A stretch of 7,874 nt of DNA, from assembly GCA_007130545.1 (NCBI GenBank), contig SLSG01000018.1:1-7874 (forward strand), given 5' to 3'. A model generated the notes under the pieces. That model ran no database searches, was not told the origin of the DNA, and saw only the letters and a program-made list of their open reading frames with translations. Below, piece by piece: positions 1 through 5,690 of this stretch; the stretch's first letter is position 1; every line of letters begins with the position of its first letter. The DNA comes from Bacteroidales bacterium (GTDB lineage: Bacteria; Bacteroidota; Bacteroidia; Bacteroidales; UBA7960). The position numbers and the translations under genes were made by a program.

Positions 1-485
1 AGGAACAATTCGAGGTGTCACGTGACCTGATCGCGGACCTGGCCCGGGGAGGGAAAAAACTGGTTTGTGTGGGCACCACCTCCATGCGTACGCTTGAGAG
101 CCTTTACTGGATCGGGACAAAGATTATGAAGGGACATGTCCCTCCCGGGGGAATCTTCTCACTGGATCAATGGTTCCCATATTATCTTAACGGCCGCTCC
201 TTGCCGGATGTGTCAGAGAGCCTCGGTGCCATACTGCACTGGATGGACCAGAATGGTCAGCAATACCTTCGGGGGGAAACCTCGCTCATCATTGCACCCG
301 GCTATTCCTTCAAGATGGTGGACGCGCTGATCACCAATTTTCACCAGCCTGGTAGTACGCTGCTGCTGCTGGTCGCGGCATTCGCGGGTCCCGCTTGGAA
401 GGATGCCTATCACTTTGCCCTGGAAAATGGGTTCCGCTTCCTTAGCTATGGGGATGCCTGTTTGTTTGAACGATTCAAGGGGTAG
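1..485 (+). CDS. queA: QueA, S-adenosylmethionine:tRNA ribosyltransferase-isomerase (C-terminal part, 5' end outside window)
   Basis: The reading frame is open from the left edge to a TAG at 483-485, so about 160 C-terminal residues of a 350-400 residue protein are visible. QueA transfers and rearranges the ribosyl part of SAM onto preQ1 at wobble G34 of tRNAs with GUN anticodons, giving epoxyqueuosine in the cytoplasm. Seen directly: GTTSMRTLES near the start, SLIIAPGYSFKMVDALITNF in the middle, FHQPGSTLLLLVAAFAG, then FRFLSYGDACLF at the end; these match the C-terminal core of the QueA family. About 60 residues (WIGTKIMKGHVPPGGIF to YLRGE) lie between the first two motifs; I recall this as the longer form found in Bacteroidota, while the E. 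coli enzyme has a shorter segment there. A GTG at 15 is internal, not the start. The next gene begins 37 nt downstream on the same strand. Confidence 0.93.
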   Translation, partial: EQFEVSRDLIADLARGGKKLVCVGTTSMRTLESLYWIGTKIMKGHVPPGGIFSLDQWFPYYLNGRSLPDVSESLGAILHWMDQNGQQYLRGETSLIIAPGYSFKMVDALITNFHQPGSTLLLLVAAFAGPAWKDAYHFALENGFRFLSYGDACLFERFKG

Positions 486-522
486 GACGGCGCCTGCAGC
501 GGGGTGCGGAAAAATTTAACGG

Positions 523-1257
523 ATGGAAATGGATGTGTTTGGAGCGGCTTTCCGTGACTTTCAGGCCGGGGAGACCGGGCAAATAATCGACGTGGCGATT
601 GACCAGGTACGGCAGGAGGAACTGCCGGTTTCCTATTTTTTCCGCACCTATGGGCAGATGCCCGAATGGGAACAACTGGTGCTGGACCGTTGCCGGGGCC
701 AAATCCTGGATGTGGGTGCCGGTGCCGGAGCACATTCCCTTGTGTTGCAGGAGCGTGGGCACCAGGTTACAGCCATTGACCTTTCCCCGGGAGCCGTTGC
801 GGCCATGAAGAGGGCAGGGGTGCAGGATGCCAGGTGCGCGGATTTTTTTTCCTTTGTGGGGGAAAAGTTTGATGTGGTGCTTTTTTTGATGAATGGAATC
901 GGACTGGCGGGCAGTCTGGACGGGCTTGAAAGAACCCTACGGCATACCGGCCGTTTGTTAAAACCGGGCGGGGAGATATTCCTTGAGTCGACCGACCTGA
1001 TCTATATGTTCGAACAGGAAGATGGCTCCTATCTGATTCCTGCAGGGCATCGGTATTACGGGGAGGTTGCCTATCAGCTGGCATATAAAAACATAAAAGC
1101 CAGGCCCTTTGCCTGGCTTTTCGTAGATCCGGATAACCTGGCTAATTGCGCTGAGCAGGCCGGCATGAAAATGGATATCATCTGGCAAGGGGAGGCTCAC
1201 AACTTCGTTGCCAGGCTGGTTAATGAGCCGGGCATTGCTGGTCCCCCAACCGTATAG
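523..1257 (+). CDS. Class I SAM-dependent methyltransferase, substrate unknown
   Basis: This 244-residue protein has the hallmarks of a Rossmann-fold SAM methyltransferase. Motif I is ILDVGAGAGAHSLVL (61-75), the acidic residue ending beta 2 is D86 in VTAIDLSPGA, the beta 4 region is FDVVLFLMNGIGLAG (116-130), and LLKPGGEIFLES (145-156) is the usual post-motif segment. The N-terminal 58 residues form a helical cap (VSYFFRTYGQMPEWEQ), and the C-terminal part has aromatic motifs (HRYYGEV, PFAWLFVD). Start: ATG 523 is chosen as the first in-frame start after queA; ATG 529 is possible. No Shine-Dalgarno is seen; the leader is A/T-rich (aaaaatttaac). It is likely co-transcribed with queA. The substrate cannot be read from the sequence; small-molecule, lipid or tRNA targets are all open. 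A perfect hairpin lies in its coding sequence at 1095-1121. Confidence 0.85.
   Translation: MEMDVFGAAFRDFQAGETGQIIDVAIDQVRQEELPVSYFFRTYGQMPEWEQLVLDRCRGQILDVGAGAGAHSLVLQERGHQVTAIDLSPGAVAAMKRAGVQDARCADFFSFVGEKFDVVLFLMNGIGLAGSLDGLERTLRHTGRLLKPGGEIFLESTDLIYMFEQEDGSYLIPAGHRYYGEVAYQLAYKNIKARPFAWLFVDPDNLANCAEQAGMKMDIIWQGEAHNFVARLVNEPGIAGPPTV
1095..1121. other. Perfect 11-bp hairpin with A4/T4 tails inside the methyltransferase gene
   Basis: AAAAGCCAGGC (1095-1105), a 5-nt loop CCTTT, and GCCTGGCTTTT (1111-1121) form a perfect inverted repeat with seven GC-rich pairs and four A:T pairs. On either strand it resembles a short bidirectional intrinsic terminator, although only four T residues follow the stem. 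It encodes part of NIKARPFAWLF, so it sits within an intact reading frame about 135 nt before the stop codon. A role in attenuation, mRNA stability or limiting antisense transcription is inference. Confidence 0.5.
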
Positions 1258-1272
1258 CCGGGCCGCGGCCTT

Positions 1273-2199
1273 TTAAAAGAGTTGTATAAATACCGCCACC
1301 GCGATCAGCAGGTCTGTCGCAAGTACCACCATGACGTTCATGCCCATGGCCGGCATCAATTTGCTGATGTCTGAGCCATTCTTTACAGCCGTCTGACTTG
1401 CCTTGATGGCCAGCGGAAGCGGCAGCAGGGCGAGGTAGATCCATAACGAGGCAATGCCCAGAAGCGGCAACAACAGGATGGTCCCGAAACTGGCGGCTAT
1501 TCCTGCCGAATAGATCCAGGCCGCTTTCTTTTTCCCGAACTTGATAACCAGGTGGAAGCGTCCGCCTGACTTGTCGGCCTCCGAATCAGGAAATTCGTTC
1601 AGCAGCAGCAAGAGCGCGGTAAGTATGCCGGGTGGAATCGCGATCAGCCATACCTCCAGCGGGACAATCTGAAACAGTCCGATTCCGGGGGCACCGTTCA
1701 TGGCAATAAATGTGCCGATTACCACCAGGGATCCCAGGGCCAGTCCGGCAAAGAACTCCCCCAGCAATACCTTGGCCAGCAGCGGAGTGTAGTAGACGAT
1801 TGCAAAGGCCCCGACCAGGGAGATCACGGCAATGGACCAGTGGGAAACGATCGCAAAATAGGTCCCGATACCGGCAGAAAACAGCAGGGTGAAGAAGGCG
1901 GCCAGTTTGACGCTCGTCGGACTGGTCTTGCCACTTACGAGCATTTTGCTTCCGCCGCTGAACGGGGTCTGCTGCGTTTTGAAATCTATCTTTGTCTTGT
2001 AGTCAGAATATTCATTGAACAGGTTTACCGAGATGTGGGCGCTGATGGTGCCAAGCATGATAAGGATGGCATGCCAGGTATTGAAATCAGAAAAGCCCGG
2101 ATATTTTGCCGCGTAGGCGAGTCCGATTGCCACCAAAAAAACGGCCAGGAGCAGGAAGTTTGCCCTTGTCTGTGCCAGCCATATTTGTGTTTTGTTCAT
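1273..2199 (-). CDS. UbiA-family prenyltransferase, MenA-like (probable 1,4-dihydroxy-2-naphthoate prenyltransferase or relative)
   Basis: This is a 308-residue polytopic inner-membrane protein, the usual size for the UbiA/MenA superfamily, which joins a polyprenyl diphosphate to an aromatic acceptor. The first Asp-rich motif is NLFNEYSDYKTKID (59-72), with N62, D66 and D72 spaced as in the N-D-Y-G-D...D of E. coli MenA. The second is NEFPDSEADKSGGR (201-214), with D205 and D209, followed by LVIKFG. Hydrophobic stretches fall near 13-30, 43-60, 98-117, 122-140, 148-167, 182-200, 228-247, 250-266 and 287-306, giving about nine membrane segments. The N-terminus (WLAQTRANFLLLAV) lacks the R-P-x-T-L-P signature of classical MenA, so it may be a paralogue acting on another acceptor; menaquinone synthesis is only the best guess. 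It converges with the methyltransferase, 15 nt apart. Its ATG is preceded by an A-rich leader without Shine-Dalgarno. Confidence 0.85.
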   Translation of the reverse strand: MNKTQIWLAQTRANFLLLAVFLVAIGLAYAAKYPGFSDFNTWHAILIMLGTISAHISVNLFNEYSDYKTKIDFKTQQTPFSGGSKMLVSGKTSPTSVKLAAFFTLLFSAGIGTYFAIVSHWSIAVISLVGAFAIVYYTPLLAKVLLGEFFAGLALGSLVVIGTFIAMNGAPGIGLFQIVPLEVWLIAIPPGILTALLLLLNEFPDSEADKSGGRFHLVIKFGKKKAAWIYSAGIAASFGTILLLPLLGIASLWIYLALLPLPLAIKASQTAVKNGSDISKLMPAMGMNVMVVLATDLLIAVAVFIQLF

Positions 2200-2209
2200 G
2201 TTTACTTTA

Positions 2210-2241
2210 TTTGTTGGTTATTTTGATTAGGGCTAATTTTG
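2210..2241 (+). promoter_or_regulatory. Bacteroidota-type promoter for mnmD
   Basis: TTTG at 2210-2213 and TAATTTTG at 2234-2241 are separated by 20 nt. This matches the Bacteroidota primary-sigma consensus TTTG-N19-20-TAnnTTTG exactly in both boxes. The predicted transcription start is near 2247-2249, giving a leader of about 34 nt before the TTG at 2282. This supports that start, because there is no in-frame ATG or GTG between the stop at 2234-2236 and 2282. Confidence 0.6.
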
Positions 2242-2264
2242 CCTTGTCGGCATTGCTGCCCTAA
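2227..2264. promoter_or_regulatory. Dyad TTAGGGC / GCCCTAA in the divergent promoter region
   Basis: TTAGGGC (2227-2233) and GCCCTAA (2258-2264) are perfect inverted copies, with 31 bp between corresponding bases, about three helical turns. The dyad brackets the -7 box and likely start site of mnmD and overlaps the weak promoter candidate of the prenyltransferase gene. It could be an operator for a dimeric regulator or the stem of a hairpin with a 24-nt loop; seven base pairs could also arise by chance. Confidence 0.3.
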
Positions 2265-2289
2265 ATTTAATACATTCCCGCTTGACAAA
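2262..2289 (-). promoter_or_regulatory. Weak candidate promoter for the UbiA-family gene
   Basis: On the minus strand TAAATTTA (2262-2269) has one mismatch to TAnnTTTG. TTTG boxes occur upstream at 2286-2289 (spacer 16) or 2293-2296 (spacer 23), both off the preferred 19-20. The start would leave a leader of about 55 nt before the ATG at 2199. It is the best candidate in the short divergent region but far from certain. Confidence 0.25.
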
Positions 2290-3076
2290 CTTCAAACACA
2301 GGCAAATTGTTCAAAGTGCCGACGGTTCCCACACCATTTTTCTGCCGGACCTGGAGGAGCACTTCCATTCCATACATGGGGCATTGCAGGAATCCTTTCA
2401 TGTCTTTATCCAGCAGGGTTTTTTGCAAGCCCCGGCTATAGGTGGGCCGGTTTCTATTTTAGGTGGTCCGGTTTCTGTTTTAGGTGGTCCGGTTTCTATT
2501 CTGGAGGTGGGGTTTGGAACCGGCCTGAATGGCTTGCTGACCCTGCTGTATGCGCAGGCAAAGGGAATACGTGTCAGATACACTGCACTGGAGGCTTACC
2601 CACTGGAGGAGGAGGAATACCTGTCCCTGAATTATCCGGGGGAGATTGCCTCAGGGCCAACTCTGGAACATTGCGGCATGGAAGGTGGGCCCTCCGGCAT
2701 CCCGCACCACAATGATTCCCTGGCCATGCTTGAATCCTTGTTCATCAGCTTGCATACCGGAGCCTGGGAACGTGCTTTTGAGCCTGTGCCAGGCTTTGTG
2801 CTGGAAAAAAGGAGGGTGCTCGTGGAAGAGGCCGAACTGTTGCCGGACCAATTCGATCTGGTCTATTTTGATGCCTTTGCCCCCCGGGTGCAGCCCGGGG
2901 TCTGGACCATGCAGGTGTTTGGGAAGATTTTCTCCGCAATGAAACCGGGCGGGCTGCTGGTGACCTATAGTGCCACGGGCGAACTGAAAAGAACCCTGAA
3001 AGGCTGCGGGTTTGTTCTGGAACACCCTGCCGGTCCGCCGGGAAAACGGGAAATGACCAGGGCGCTGAAGCCCTGA
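2282..3076 (+). CDS. mnmD: MnmD-type tRNA (5-methylaminomethyl-2-thiouridine) methyltransferase (MnmC2/DUF752 domain)
   Basis: The 264-residue product is the standalone methyltransferase half of MnmC; it methylates nm5(s2)U34 to mnm5(s2)U34 in tRNAs that read split codon boxes, after MnmE/MnmG. Family motifs seen: SADGSHTIFLPDLEEHFHS (12-30), HGALQESFHVFI (32-43), SAM-binding LEVGFGTGLN (74-83), acidic E104 after beta 2 (TALEAYPL), FDLVYFDAFAPR (191-202) with D197, KPGGLLVTYSATGELKRTL (221-239), and the closing GPPGKREMTRAL. No FAD-dependent MnmC1 domain follows. The start is TTG 2282: homologues begin just before the ADGSHT motif, no ATG is available in frame, and a good promoter ends just upstream. 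Odd: residues 54-74 are a 7-residue unit repeated three times directly before and into motif I. The gene ends 7 nt before the convergent LRR gene. Confidence 0.9.
   Translation: MTNFKHRQIVQSADGSHTIFLPDLEEHFHSIHGALQESFHVFIQQGFLQAPAIGGPVSILGGPVSVLGGPVSILEVGFGTGLNGLLTLLYAQAKGIRVRYTALEAYPLEEEEYLSLNYPGEIASGPTLEHCGMEGGPSGIPHHNDSLAMLESLFISLHTGAWERAFEPVPGFVLEKRRVLVEEAELLPDQFDLVYFDAFAPRVQPGVWTMQVFGKIFSAMKPGGLLVTYSATGELKRTLKGCGFVLEHPAGPPGKREMTRALKP
2441..2503 (+). repeat. Three tandem 21-bp units inside mnmD (GGPVS[IV]L x3)
   Basis: Units lie at 2441-2461, 2462-2482 and 2483-2503, all in frame. Units 1 and 2 differ at 2 of 21 bases, units 2 and 3 at 3, and units 1 and 3 at 3. They encode GGPVSIL, GGPVSVL and GGPVSIL; the third runs straight into EVGFGTG, so it supplies the normal beta 1 strand of the SAM-binding fold. 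The near identity at DNA level points to recent slippage or duplication rather than old protein-level repetition. Confidence 0.95.
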
Positions 3077-3089
3077 AAGAATTTTACCT
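3074..3089. repeat. 16-bp direct repeat, copy at the 3' end of the LRR gene
   Basis: TGAAAGAATTTTACCT here is identical to 3379-3394, 305 bp away in the same orientation. This copy covers the mnmD stop codon TGA (3074-3076), the 7-nt convergent gap and the stop codon of the LRR gene (3084-3086). The identity ends cleanly at 16 bases on both sides. Confidence 0.8.
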
Positions 3090-5402
3090 TACCAGCATCA
3101 ATTGGCCCTTGTGCTCCACCCGGTTCCCTTCCGGGTCTGAGTAAATCACCTGGTAGACGTACATTCCCTGTGGCGCATCTGCATTGTTCACCCTGCCGTC
3201 CCATCCGCTTCCGGGATCCGCAGACTGAAAGACCTCTGCGCCCCAGCGGTTAAAAATGCGAAGGCTGTAATTGTCAGGCGGGTATTCAAAGCGAGGCAGG
3301 AAGACCCGGTTGTCAGCGATCTCGCTGGACGGCCTGAAGGCATTGGGAATGAAAAATTCCTGGGGTCCTGGCTCTGTTTGAAAGAATTTTACCTCGCCCA
3401 GAGCAGTTCCTATTTCATTGGTGGCGAACGCCTGGTAATAATAGGTGGTTTGGTGGGTCAGCCCGGCCAATGCGATGGGAAACGCCCCGATCCCGGTTCC
3501 GGCCTCTTCCATGACCCCGTTGATGAACGGGTCGGGGGTTGTGCCCCAGAATATCCCACGGCTGGTAATCTCGCTTCCGCCGTCAGAAAGTGCTTCCCCT
3601 CCGGCCAATGCGGATTCGTTGGTGATATCCAGGGGCGCAAGTGTGATGACTTCCGGGAGGACCGCCCCGGCATAGCCGACGTAGAAGTTCTCAGATACCA
3701 GCTGCAGGTTGGGCACCACCGTATTGTTTATCCTGCAGGTGTATGTGCCCGCATCTTCCGGCAGGAAAGCCTCAATGACGAGTTCATTGCCATCGGCCCC
3801 GGGAACAGGCTCCCCGTTACGGAACCATACATAGGTGTTGTACTGACCCCTGACCTCTACCGAAAGGCTTAATTCCTCACCAAAAAATACCGAATGGATT
3901 TCCTCCTGTCCGACCTTGGCCTGTGGGGAATAATGGAAAAAGCCGGGGGCCAGGGAGATGTTTGGCTCCAGGGCGTCAAAGTGCAGTCGGTTGTTCTGAA
4001 CATACAATTGATCCAAGCCGGCCAGGGACGACAGGTCCGGCAGCCCCCCCAGCTGATTGGCCTGCACGGACAAGGCCCGGAGTTTCCCCAGGCTTGCAAG
4101 GGATGCGGGAACCACGCCAAGCAGTTCGTTTGACCCCAGTCTGAGTTCTACCAATTCGGATAGGTTGCCGAGCGCCTCCGGGATGGTCCCGCTGAAGCGG
4201 TTCCCGCTAAGGTTCATCACGGCAAGTTTGTCCAATGTGCCCAGTTCTGCCGGAATCCCCCCCTCCAGTTGGTTGACGTTCAGGATCATGGTCGTCAGAG
4301 CGGACATATTCCCGGTCTCAGGAGGCAAGGTGCCCGAAAACTGGTTGGAGGACAGGTTCAGGTAGCGTAAATTGGACAGGCTTCCCAATGCGGGTGGAAT
4401 CGGACCGTCCAACTGGTTGTTTTGAAGGTACAGCTCATCCAGGGCAGCCAGGTTGCTTACCTGCGGGGGGATCTGTCCGCCCAGGCCGTTGGAGAAAAGG
4501 TAAAGCAGCTTTAAGTTGGAAAGGGTCCATAGTCCAGACGGAATATCCCCGGACAATAGGTTGTTGTTCAGGAATAACTCTACCAGGGAGGAAAGGTTTC
4601 CAATTCCCGGGGGGATCTCTCCCGTCAGTTGGTTGTTCCCAAGATTCAGCCTGGTCAATCGCGTCAGGCTTTCAATCCCCGCCGGGATACTGCCGGAGAG
4701 TTGGTTGGCGGAAAGATTCAGGGTTTCAAGTTGGGTAAGCTGACCGATGCCATTCGGTATGCTTCCGGTAAGCTGGTTGGAAGACAGGTTGAGTCGAATA
4801 AGGCTGGTAAGGTTCACGATGCCGGCCGGTATTACTCCTTCCAGATCGTTGTCGTCTGCCCGGAATTCTGTTAATTTGGTTAGATGACTGATCTCCTCCG
4901 GAAGTGTGCCGCTAAGGTCGTTCATCCCCAGATTCAAGTCCGTCAGGTTTACGAGCCCTCCGATCTCTGATGGAATGGGGCCGGAAAGCCCATTGTGGAA
5001 CAGCCGGAGCACCTGTAGTTGGATTAGCGTTCCGATCTCCACCGGAATTTTCCCAGTCAGCCGGTTCTTGCTTATGGCAATAGGGTCTGACTGCAGGTTC
5101 AGTACTGTAAGGAGGGCCAGATTACCGATTTCTGAGGGGATGCTTCCATTTAAGTTGTTGTTGGGCAGGTACAGGCGTCTGACATGCCCTTGCTGCACTG
5201 TGATGCCAAACCAGTCATTGGTGACCTCATCCGGGGAGGCGGAAAGGTCCCAGCCGGAATTATCCGTCCAATTGTCCCCGTCTGTTGCCTGGTAAAAGGC
5301 GATAAGGGCATCCAGCTCTGCTTGAGGCACCTGGGCCCTGCATGTGACGGGAAGTAGCCACAGCAAAAGTATAAAAAGGAGTATGCCTGACCCGAACTTC
5401 AT
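3084..5402 (-). CDS. Secreted LRR / Ig-like / Fn3-like protein with type-B T9SS C-terminal sorting domain
   Basis: This 772-residue protein was probably made for the cell surface. Residues 1-23 form a signal peptide (hydrophobic ILLFILLLWLLPVT, cleavage likely after CRA, before QVPQ). Residues 27-75 form an N-terminal cap with ALIAFYQATDGDNWTDNSGW, common in bacterial LRR proteins. About 17 LRRs follow (74-470), mostly 24 residues, of plant type LxLxxNxLxGxIPxxIGxL; the second is about five residues longer. Residues 490-575 resemble an Ig-like domain (YVWFRNGEPVPG, EDAGTYTC), with V515 where a partner cysteine would be expected. Residues 583-677 look Fn3-like (RGIFWGTTPDP, YYYQAFATNEIG). Residues 683-772 match the gliding-motility/CHU_C type-B CTD: FFIPNAFRP, LRIFNRWGAEVF, GWDGRVNN, APQGMYVYQV, KGQLMLVR. 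It should be exported by Sec, then T9SS. Adhesion or ligand recognition is inference. It is read away from the tRNA operon. Confidence 0.93.
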   Translation of the reverse strand: MKFGSGILLFILLLWLLPVTCRAQVPQAELDALIAFYQATDGDNWTDNSGWDLSASPDEVTNDWFGITVQQGHVRRLYLPNNNLNGSIPSEIGNLALLTVLNLQSDPIAISKNRLTGKIPVEIGTLIQLQVLRLFHNGLSGPIPSEIGGLVNLTDLNLGMNDLSGTLPEEISHLTKLTEFRADDNDLEGVIPAGIVNLTSLIRLNLSSNQLTGSIPNGIGQLTQLETLNLSANQLSGSIPAGIESLTRLTRLNLGNNQLTGEIPPGIGNLSSLVELFLNNNLLSGDIPSGLWTLSNLKLLYLFSNGLGGQIPPQVSNLAALDELYLQNNQLDGPIPPALGSLSNLRYLNLSSNQFSGTLPPETGNMSALTTMILNVNQLEGGIPAELGTLDKLAVMNLSGNRFSGTIPEALGNLSELVELRLGSNELLGVVPASLASLGKLRALSVQANQLGGLPDLSSLAGLDQLYVQNNRLHFDALEPNISLAPGFFHYSPQAKVGQEEIHSVFFGEELSLSVEVRGQYNTYVWFRNGEPVPGADGNELVIEAFLPEDAGTYTCRINNTVVPNLQLVSENFYVGYAGAVLPEVITLAPLDITNESALAGGEALSDGGSEITSRGIFWGTTPDPFINGVMEEAGTGIGAFPIALAGLTHQTTYYYQAFATNEIGTALGEVKFFQTEPGPQEFFIPNAFRPSSEIADNRVFLPRFEYPPDNYSLRIFNRWGAEVFQSADPGSGWDGRVNNADAPQGMYVYQVIYSDPEGNRVEHKGQLMLVR
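3379..3394. repeat. 16-bp direct repeat, copy at the start of the sorting-domain segment
   Basis: Second copy of TGAAAGAATTTTACCT. On the minus strand it is in frame and encodes most of GEVKFFQ, the last beta strand of the Fn3-like domain, a few residues before the type-B CTD. Together with 3074-3089 it brackets the CTD-coding DNA. Confidence 0.8.
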
Positions 5403-5438
5403 CGCGCTGGCTGGTTTGATTTAAGTGAATCGCTAGGG

Positions 5439-5472
5439 TAAAAGTAAAAAAAAAGCCGGCATGCCGGCCAAA
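5439..5472 (-). promoter_or_regulatory. Candidate promoter for the LRR gene, overlapping the tRNA terminator
   Basis: Minus-strand TTTG (5469-5472) and TACTTTTA (5439-5446) are 22 nt apart; the second box has one mismatch to TAnnTTTG. The spacer consists of the terminator hairpin and eight of its nine T residues. A start near 5432 would leave a leader of about 30 nt before the ATG at 5402, where no Shine-Dalgarno is present. The alternative is transcription of the LRR gene by readthrough from the tRNA operon. Confidence 0.35.
5446..5468 (-). terminator. Intrinsic terminator of the tRNA-Val/tRNA-Tyr operon
   Basis: On the minus strand the perfect palindrome GCCGGCATGCCGGC (5455-5468) folds into a GCCGG/CCGGC stem with a CATG loop and is followed immediately by nine T residues (5446-5454). 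It lies 16 nt after the 3' end of tRNA-Tyr and 43 nt before the LRR start codon, so it would end the tRNA transcript. Confidence 0.75.
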
Positions 5473-5484
5473 GGTAAGAAAAAG

Positions 5485-5566
5485 TGGGGGAGGAAGGATT
5501 CGAACCTCCGAAGGCTTAGCCAACAGATTTACAGTCTGCCCCATTTGACCGCTCTGGAACTCCCCC
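5485..5566 (-). tRNA. tRNA-Tyr (GTA)
   Basis: This 82-nt class II tRNA folds fully: acceptor GGGGGAG (5560-5566) pairs with CTCCCCC (5486-5492), with discriminator A at 5485. The anticodon GTA (5530-5532) sits in loop CTGTAAA on a GCAGA/TCTGT stem. A long variable arm (TGGCTAAGCC) is as expected for bacterial tRNA-Tyr, and the T arm contains GGTTCGAATCC. CCA is not encoded. G34 makes it a standard queuosine substrate, connecting it to the queA product in this window. Confidence 0.95.
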
Positions 5567-5572
5567 TTTTTG

Positions 5573-5647
5573 TGGGACGTGCTGGAATCGAACCAGCGAC
5601 CTCATGCCTGTCAAGCATGCGCTCTAAACCAACTGAGCTAACGCCCC
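5573..5647 (-). tRNA. tRNA-Val (GAC)
   Basis: This 75-nt class I tRNA has acceptor GGGGCGT (5641-5647) paired with ACGTCCC (5574-5580), including one G:T pair, and discriminator A at 5573. The D arm is AGCTCAGTTGGTTTAGAGC. The anticodon loop TTGACAG on a CATGC/GCATG stem gives GAC (5610-5612), reading GUC and GUU. The T arm contains GGTTCGATTCC. CCA is not encoded. Only 6 nt separate it from the downstream tRNA-Tyr, so the two are co-transcribed and processed from one precursor. Confidence 0.95.
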
Positions 5648-5667
5648 GGCGTTTTGTTTCGGGAGAG

Positions 5668-5675
5668 CAAAAATA
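5668..5675 (-). promoter_or_regulatory. -7 box of the tRNA operon promoter
   Basis: Minus-strand TATTTTTG matches TAnnTTTG exactly and lies 20 nt upstream of the tRNA-Val 5' end, so the precursor leader would be about 14 nt. No clear TTTG occurs about 20 nt further upstream, where the carboxyltransferase gene ends at 5691. The A/T-rich sequence between (TTAAAATTCTTTTAT) may compensate. Confidence 0.5.
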
Positions 5676-5690
5676 ATAAAAGAATTTTAA

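Noticed and set aside
1258..1278. Palindrome GGCCGCGGCC followed by TTTT in the convergent gap, as a terminator
   Set aside because: With a minimal loop only three base pairs remain, and the T-run is four bases that overlap the prenyltransferase stop codon. Too weak to call.
1840..2226. Plus-strand frame of 128 codons opposite the prenyltransferase
   Set aside because: Shadow of a gene with intact UbiA motifs; no independent coding signal, and it runs out into the promoter region.
2239..2715. A 158-codon plus-strand frame overlapping the start of mnmD
   Set aside because: It overlaps mnmD in another frame, is rich in Gly, Trp and Phe partly because it reads the 21-bp repeats out of frame, and matches nothing recognisable.
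2882..2900. CCCCGGG / CCCGGGG inverted repeat with a 5-nt loop in mnmD
   Set aside because: It encodes the conserved APR-x-Q-P-G-V-W segment, has no T-run, and is explained by GC-rich codons for Pro, Arg and Gly.
3865..5180. Regular 72-bp periodicity on the minus strand as a possible DNA repeat array
   Set aside because: It follows from the 24-residue LRR units of the protein; the units have diverged at DNA level and show no CRISPR-like spacers.
5572..5573. Missing CCA at both tRNA 3' ends as a sign of tRNA pseudogenes
   Set aside because: Both tRNAs fold perfectly with proper anticodon loops; many Bacteroidota add CCA enzymatically.
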